A stretch of 64,000 nucleotides of DNA from Forficula auricularia (lineage: Eukaryota > Arthropoda > Insecta > Dermaptera > Forficulidae): contig JALMQS010000099.1 in NCBI GenBank assembly GCA_024734495.1, positions 73,097,764-73,161,763 of the forward strand, in the 5' to 3' direction. Below, piece after piece: positions 59,172 to 64,000 of the stretch. Position 1 is the first letter of the stretch, and each line of letters begins with the position of its first letter. Both the position numbers and the translations under genes were made by a program. Under the pieces are notes generated by a model, which was given only the letters and a program-made list of their open reading frames with translations, was not told the origin of the DNA and did not search any database.

Positions 59172-59179
59172 ACTCACCT
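59172..59179 (-). other. Splice donor of the frizzled first coding exon
   Basis: Minus strand reads AAG|GTGAGTTT, a consensus U2 donor; the last exon base is 59178 and the intron begins at 59177. It splits a glycine codon (G|GN), matching the conserved VxGD position in Frizzled proteins. The open frame runs only 13 more codons into the intron, giving non-family residues ([12 protein letters not shown]). Confidence 0.92.
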
Positions 59180-60354
59180 TCGACTTTGTTCATGGCGAGG
59201 ATGGTGATGGTCTTGACAGCGGGCACAGCCCACGCGGCCAGATGGAAATACTGGCTGTTGGCCTCGATGGCTTCATGTCCCCACTTGAGCCCGGCGGCCA
59301 GGAACCACGTCAACGTGAGCACCACCCACCAAATAGATGAGGCCATCGAGAAAAAGTATAACACCATAAAGAGGATGGTGCAGCCCTCATGCCGGGTGCC
59401 CTGCGTGATGGTCGAGACCATCTGGATATGGGGCAGGTCTGCGGGGGCCGGGAACGGCTCTCGGCAGGAGAACGCGTCTCCAGAGGCGAAGCCGACCACA
59501 TAGGCGAGGGAAACCATCAGGTAGCAGACGGACAGGAAAATGATAGGCCTCTCGGGGTAGCGGAACCGATCGGTGTCGATGAGGAAGGTCAGCACCGTAA
59601 ACAGGCAAGAGATCGCGCATAGGATGGACCAGAGGCCCACCCAGACACGGGCAAAGTGACGCTCCTCGTCCGTGAAGAAGGTGCCGTTGCAAGGGGCGCC
59701 GCAGTCACGCTCCACCTTGTTCCCGACCCGCAGTTTGTAGTCGAACACGCGCGGCACTTTGAACTGCACAGGGCAGACGAAGCCATAGTCACGGGCACCC
59801 TCGGGCAGCGACGGGAAATTGCCCAGCCCTGTCGACGAGTGGTTGCTCGGAATGGCAGAGTGGAAACTCGGCGTGGCCGTTGTCGCCTCCGAGGCATTCT
59901 CCGCGAAGCAAATCTCCGAACCGTGCTCAGGGAAATTGTTGCATTCGAGATCGGTCGGCCACTGGAAGCCGAACTTGTTCATTAGGGATTCACAGCCGTC
60001 ACGGGCAGACAGGCAGAGGGATCGGCAAGGGGGCAGGGGCTGGTCCAGGATGGTACACACGGGGGCGTAGACAGAGCAGAGGAACACCTGCAGGTCCGGA
60101 GAGCATTTCACTTTGATCAGGGGGAAAAACTGGTGCACCTCCATGCCCGCGTCCTCCTGCTTCTGGTGGTTCAGGATATTGGGCATGATTGTCTGGTTGT
60201 AGGCGATGTCGATGCAGAAGGGGATGGTGATCGGCTCGCAGCGGCCGTGGTGAGGAATATTGTCGCTCTCGCGGACACTGTCGCGCGGCGAGCCAAGCAC
60301 GCCGGGCGCCCACCACGCCAGGCAGAGCGACGACACCCACAAAACGCCAACCAT
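59178..60354 (-). CDS. fz: Frizzled Wnt receptor, first coding exon (N-terminal 392 residues)
   Basis: Seven-transmembrane receptor for Wnt ligands, acting at the plasma membrane in Wnt and planar-polarity signalling. Numbering from the ATG at 60354 (context ATCATGG): residues 1-21 form a hydrophobic signal peptide. The cysteine-rich Wnt-binding domain carries ten cysteines (39, 47, 84, 93, 100, 110, 114, 121, 138, 149), with family motifs [18 protein letters not shown] and PPCRSLC. A linker with NxT/S sites (N53, N153, N171, N223) and C194/C218/C222 follows. TM1 is ~237-259 after the FARVWVG motif, then [10 protein letters not shown] and TM2 ~270-290, TM3 ~325-350 ([17 protein letters not shown]), [20 protein letters not shown] and TM4 ~368-388. 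Coding ends as GAA G|GTGAGT, a phase-1 donor; family members continue VDGD or VEGD here, as expected. The CRD is closest in motif content to Drosophila fz and vertebrate FZD1/2/7. In-frame extension upstream to 60375 uses only TTG, so 60354 is the start. Roughly the last 200 residues (TM5-7, KTxxxW) lie outside the window. Confidence 0.96.
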
Positions 60355-60371
60355 GATCGCGAAAAAAACAC

Positions 60372-60626
60372 TCAAAACTCACTCCATGGCAAACAACAAC
60401 ACTGGCACACACGCACGCACGCACGAAAAATCACTTGGTATAGAGAGAGAAAAAATCCGCTATAGCGAGCAAAGAGAGCTAGCAACACGAACTGGCTGGC
60501 TGGCTTTGCGCTTGAAAGCCAGCCGGAATAGGAGAAGATGGCGTCCCCTCTACCAGCTAAAGCTACCGCCCCTCCGACCAAAAGTACTAATGTCAAAAGA
60601 GAGGAGAGAGGCAGCCATCGCGCCAT
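60372..60626 (-). other. 84-codon upstream ORF with hydrophobic leader
   Basis: Starts at a true ATG at 60626 and ends at TGA 17 nt before the frizzled ATG, in a different frame. The first ~24 residues are strongly hydrophobic (MARWLPLSSLLTLVLLVGG), like a signal peptide, followed by low-complexity and cysteine-rich sequence. No family is recognised. It could be a uORF in the frizzled leader or a chance ORF in GC-rich sequence. Confidence 0.25.
60379..60387 (-). other. Two-codon upstream ORF (ATG GAG TGA)
   Basis: Minimal uORF whose ATG sits in a strong context (GCCATGG) and terminates 24 nt before the frizzled ATG. If it lies in the 5' UTR it could throttle initiation at frizzled. That depends on the unknown transcription start. 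Confidence 0.45.
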
Positions 60627-60680
60627 CCAGCGGGGAAACTCTCTACTCTCCCGGAGAGAGAGAGAAAATGCACCAATCGG

Positions 60681-61267
60681 GTTCCTATTTGAAAATAGGG
60701 ATTGGATTATTCAGCTACTATTTATTTTAAGGTCACCAACTATACTCATTTACTGAGTTTTGTACTTTTTTCGCAAACCGTACTCTTTTCAAATCCTGTA
60801 CTCTGAAAGTACTCATTTGTATAATTTTATACTCATTTGTATTTCTAAAACATTTAATGATGGATTTTTACCACTAATTCTAAAGAATAAACTGACCGTT
60901 TTGAGAAGATTCCAATCCCGGAATAATAAAAAATGTGTGTGTCAGCTCCGACGCGCGACTGGAGCTTACTCATTCAGATCGACTGTCTAAATTGGTACAA
61001 AAAAATTAATACCATATCAAATGATAAATAAACGAATCAGTGAAAATACCTAAATAAAATTTCAAATGATTAATTAGATCAATAGCGCCGTCGTTATTAA
61101 TTACTGTGACTAGAAGCTTATGGTAACTGAAATACGACACATGAACGTTGGTAGATATGTGGTTCACAAATCAATACCCACGAATTATAAATAAAATCTA
61201 TAATATAAATGTTATATAAATTTTAAATAAATATTATAATTAAATTTAAAATAAGAATTATATATAA
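60681..61267. other. Upstream flank of frizzled, no gene recognised
   Basis: Composition falls back to AT-rich. Contains several short TACTC / ACTCATTTGT repeats (60740-60840). No coding evidence. Confidence 0.4.
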
Positions 61268-61740
61268 TACTAGCGTAGCAAGGCTGGACCCCCAACCCAC
61301 GAATCCCACTCTCACTACTACACTCCCCCCCCCCCCGGCCCCTACCCCCGCGCCATGAACCCGTGCTCACATCCCCTACAACTTTGCTCATTATAAAATT
61401 TCCCGTAGAGTTAATAGTTTAAGAGTTATTTGATCATTTTCATTCGTGCACCCCCCAAACCCCTTTTGAGGTCAAAATATCAAAACGTTATATAGCTAAA
61501 AACGTAAGTTAGAAGACCTCTGATACAAATATGAAATTTCATAATAATCCCTTCAGCCGTTTTGACGTGAATCGTGAGCAACTTTTCGCGGAAACCACTG
61601 AAACAGACAGACAGACAGACAGGAATTTTGTTGAGGGTGTTTTCGTTCATAATTTTGCTTGAAACGTGTGCAACCAAAATTTGGCGTGATTTTGGACCAA
61701 TGTACAGACAAAACCTTAATTTTATATATATATATAGATA
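61268..61740 (+). repeat. Interspersed repeat family RF (copy 3)
   Basis: Longest copy: begins near ACTAGCGTAGCAAGGCTGG, has a poly-C tract (61325-61337), then the modules shared with 37455-37815, a (CAGA)n at 61605-61621 and ends at an (AT)n. Confidence 0.8.
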
Positions 61741-62030
61741 ATATCTTTGATATATCTAAAATAATAACAATAAAGTATAAATATAACATAAGTATATAAT
61801 ATAAAAAATGAATAGTTATAGTGATTGTCTAATTATCTAAGTTTAACCATAATACGTTAGAGAGAGACGTATCAAATTATAGGGTTGAATTGTATATGAT
61901 ATATATAAATAAAATCATCATTTAATTTTTGAGATTAATTAAATGAAAATTTCTAAATGTCAAGTAATAAAGTTTCAAATGTTTTAAAAAATAAATAAGC
62001 ACTCGACAGGGATGGAACCTGTCATGTTGC

Positions 62031-62032
<2 letters not shown>
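61741..62032. other. AT-rich sequence
   Basis: Nothing recognised. Confidence 0.4.
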
Positions 62033-62098
<66 letters not shown>

Positions 62099-62118
62099 AT
62101 ATATATATATATATATTT
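62033..62118. repeat. Long (AT)n microsatellite
   Basis: About 85 bp of nearly pure AT dinucleotides. Confidence 0.95.
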
Positions 62119-62329
62119 TTCGATTAATTTTTCAATGTCAATTTTAAAATCCGCGCCTAAAAAATGTTTGAATGATGTTGCCCTTTTTCACCACCAGAAG
62201 AGTGTGCGTATGAAAAACGTAACGCTGTCATTCGTTGACTGAATTTTACTACCCATAATTTTCCATACCGGGCTCATGTGCAAATCGATTCTTACGGAGT
62301 AAACTCCAAAAAATGAATTTTTAAAAGAA

Positions 62330-62741
62330 GTTAAAATTTTTTATAAAATTTGCTATGAATATATCGAAGAATGGATAGTGAACTTTAGAGCATTAAATTG
62401 TTTCAAATGGACCCTTCTAAATAGTAAAATTGAATGGAAAGAAGTTTCTTCAGCATTCGAATATGTAATGAAGGAAGTAAAAGATATTGTTATTCATGAC
62501 AATTTTCTCTTTGAAGAAATTTATATTTAAATGAAGAAAAATTGAAGAAATGGAACGATGAGAAAATAGAACTTGACAAAAGATGGGTAGAAATCTTTCG
62601 GCATTTTAGAGAAGAACATATCCCACATGAAAATTTAAAAGTTTTAATAGAAATTTCCTTATCTTGTCCAGGCACTAATGCTGCTGTTGAAAGGGTATTT
62701 TCACTAGGGAATGAGTATTGCAGCAGTGAGAAGTCGCTTTC
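62330..62741 (+). pseudogene. hAT transposase remnant (C-terminal dimerisation region)
   Basis: Codons in two frames: 62350-62530 (EEWIVNFRALNCFKWTLL, ending at an in-frame TAA) and 62560-62741 (RWVEIFRHFR, NLKVLIEISLSCPGTNAAVE, RVFSL). PGTNAAVERVFSL is the conserved hAT dimerisation motif. The frame is broken by a stop near 62528 and a shift, and it is cut off by the mariner insertion near 62742. Confidence 0.75.
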
Positions 62742-63297
62742 TGTACTGAGTGTGCCGGTTAATAATGTCCCTTTTTTCTAACAGATGGCATTTCGGTATT
62801 TTTCCACCAAACTCATCCAAATATTTTTTGGTTTTATAGTGTTGGTAATCACCTTTCAAACGGCATATAACATTTCAACATTCGGTTCATTTGTGTATGA
62901 GATATTGGCTTGTAAACATGGCGGATTTTGTGCCGAAAAAGAGCATTTGCGGGAGGTGATGTTGCACTATTTTTTAATGAAGAAATCGGCTGCGGAAACG
63001 GCTCGTATTCTCGGGGGAGTTTATGGGTCCCATGCTCCATCTGAAAAAATCTGCCAACGTTGGTTTGGACGGTTTCAAAGTGGTGATTTTGATGTGAACG
63101 ACAAGGAGCAAGCAGCCTGGACAGCCGAAAAAGTTTGAGGATGCTGACCTGGAGGACTTGCTGGCAGAAGATCCGCGCCAATCGCAAGGAATACGCTACA
63201 GACAACAATTGTACAATTTGAATCATGCATTGATCGAAAAACGGCCGCAATGGGCTCCAAGACATGGACGTGTCATTTTGCTCCACGACAAGATATA
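62742..63297 (+). pseudogene. Decayed mariner transposon with internally deleted transposase
   Basis: A probable start ATG at 62918 (MADFVP) is followed by a one-base loss near 62932. The helix-turn-helix N-terminal region is clear (EKEHLREVMLHYFLMKKSAA, YGSHAPSEKICQRWF, FQSGDFDV). A second shift near 63115 leads to KKFEDADLEDLLAEDPRQSQ. The frame then jumps to a C-terminal segment LNHALIEKRPQWAPRHGRVI, LLHD, so most of the catalytic domain is deleted and only the LLHD catalytic D segment remains. The left boundary near 62742 (GTGTGCCGGTTAATAATG) resembles a mariner terminal repeat. Clearly inactive. Confidence 0.85.
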
Positions 63298-63299
63298 AT

Positions 63300-63726
63300 T
63301 CTATTACTTCCTGTTTGCTAAGCTGATTGAGGAGGAGCTTAGTAGTTTTTGTTTTGAATTAAACCCCATTTTTGCTTGGGCAATTCTTGATTTAATTTCG
63401 TTTTCGCTCCTCCCATCCCATGTTATTTTACTTCCTAGGTAGCGGAATTCCTTAACTCCTTCTAGGTTTTCTAGGTTAATTTTGATGCATTCCTGTCTCG
63501 TTTGTTCTTTTTTTGTACATACTAGGACCTTGGTTTTATTCTTGTTTATTTTCATTTTGATTTCTTCTATTAGGATTTGGTTAATTCCATTCAGAGCGTC
63601 CTCTAATTCTTTTTTATTGCTTCCTAGAAGGGCAATGTCATCGGCAAATCTTAACATAACACCCTTGCAATGCTGTAATGGAACAGAGATCATTCTATCT
63701 GCGCTCTTTTTGCTCAATTTGTTCAA
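63300..63726 (-). pseudogene. Non-LTR retrotransposon reverse transcriptase fragment
   Basis: A 140-codon minus frame includes GVMLRFADDIALLGS (FADD catalytic box of reverse transcriptase), a KINKNKTKVLVC segment and EFRYLGSKITWDGRSENEIK, SRIAQAKMGFN, the thumb signature of insect LINEs. Both ends are truncated: the 5' part is missing beyond 63726, and the 3' part stops at the mariner junction near 63300. The frame itself is open. Confidence 0.85.
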
Positions 63727-64000
63727 TTAGATTCTAATGAAAGAATCGCTCAACAGCACATTTATTAAATAACAAAAATATATTTTTTTAATTTAATTAA
63801 TGATCATAGCCCAGGCAAATTAGACCGAAAAAAGGCCGTATTGGCTGTCCATAAATATGCTCAAGCTTGAAATAATTTTAATCGACGTTATGCATTTCAA
63901 ATCTACTCTTATTAAACGAGCAAAAATTGTTTATTTATATATATATATATATATATATTTGTATCTTGGTTCTATTTTGAAAACGAATCTAGCGATTTTG
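63727..64000. other. AT-rich sequence to window end
   Basis: TAGCCCAGGCAAATTAGACC at 63807 resembles the RE terminus at 26871 and 29398; (AT)n at 63937-63958; final bases resemble the TE end at 36845. Confidence 0.4.

Larger units (their letters stand above)
60355..60680 (-). promoter_or_regulatory. Presumed 5' leader / promoter-proximal region of frizzled
   Basis: GC- and CpG-rich sequence directly upstream of the frizzled ATG, in sharp contrast to the AT-rich surroundings. It contains GA-rich runs (60441-60450 and 60655-60667) resembling GAGA-factor targets, a CCAAT motif near 60673, and a GCCATCTT motif near 60536. No convincing TATA box or unique transcription start can be assigned from sequence. 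Two upstream ATGs are present (listed separately). Confidence 0.5.

Noticed and set aside
59162..60116. Several plus- and minus-strand open frames of 60-110 codons inside the frizzled exon
   Set aside because: They overlap the conserved frizzled frame and arise from its GC-rich codons; none has a family signature.

Overview
This is eukaryotic, very AT-rich DNA, most likely from an insect or another arthropod. The one conserved host gene recognised is the first coding exon of frizzled (minus strand, 60354-59178). It encodes a signal peptide, a complete ten-cysteine Wnt-binding domain and about four transmembrane helices, and it ends in a clean phase-1 splice donor (AAG|GTGAGT). No downstream frizzled exon was found in the remaining 59 kb, so positions 1-59177 are best read as part of one huge intron. 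The order within arthropods is not settled; the repeat content would suit a TE-rich insect such as a hemipteran, but that is only a guess.

The rest is almost entirely transposable-element sequence, much of it nested. It includes: five copies or derivatives of a ~0.7 kb foldback element with TIR AACCGACTTCAAAAAA; tRNA-headed SINE-like repeats, one with a 12-bp target duplication; hAT-type elements with exact 8-bp target duplications (16324-16636, 25704-26180, 46298-46791); a pogo-like MITE with TA duplication (15172-15853); a PIF/Harbinger-like hairpin MITE (55964-56112); a piggyBac-like element (29849-32685) holding a Jockey-type LINE 3' end; LINE fragments at 53146-53815 and 63304-63726; and a hAT transposase remnant interrupted by a decayed mariner near the right end. 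Several tandem arrays are present, including an A-B-C higher-order minisatellite immediately downstream of the frizzled exon.

The most striking theme is a set of more than twenty short motifs shaped like minimal hammerhead ribozymes (CTGANGA, stem II, GAAA, short self-complementary stem III, NTH). They lie in sequences that look like Penelope-like element (PLE) pseudo-LTRs, often as inverted pairs forming long palindromes. One inverted pair (34575-35995) encloses a 5'-truncated open frame for a PLE-type GIY-YIG endonuclease and a 137-bp tandem array. Another (42664-43055) is a compact palindrome bounded by a 12-bp target duplication. Stem II covaries between families (GAGGGC/GCCCTC, GGAGG/CCTCC, GTCG/CGAC, GGGT/ACCC, GAAGAC/GTCTTC). 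The family comparisons also show one additional nucleotide between the core and stem II relative to the textbook hammerhead.

The host gene and the mobile elements are not functionally linked in any way visible here; the intron simply accumulates insertions. The frizzled exon stands out as a GC- and CpG-rich island with a GA-rich presumed 5' leader carrying upstream ORFs.
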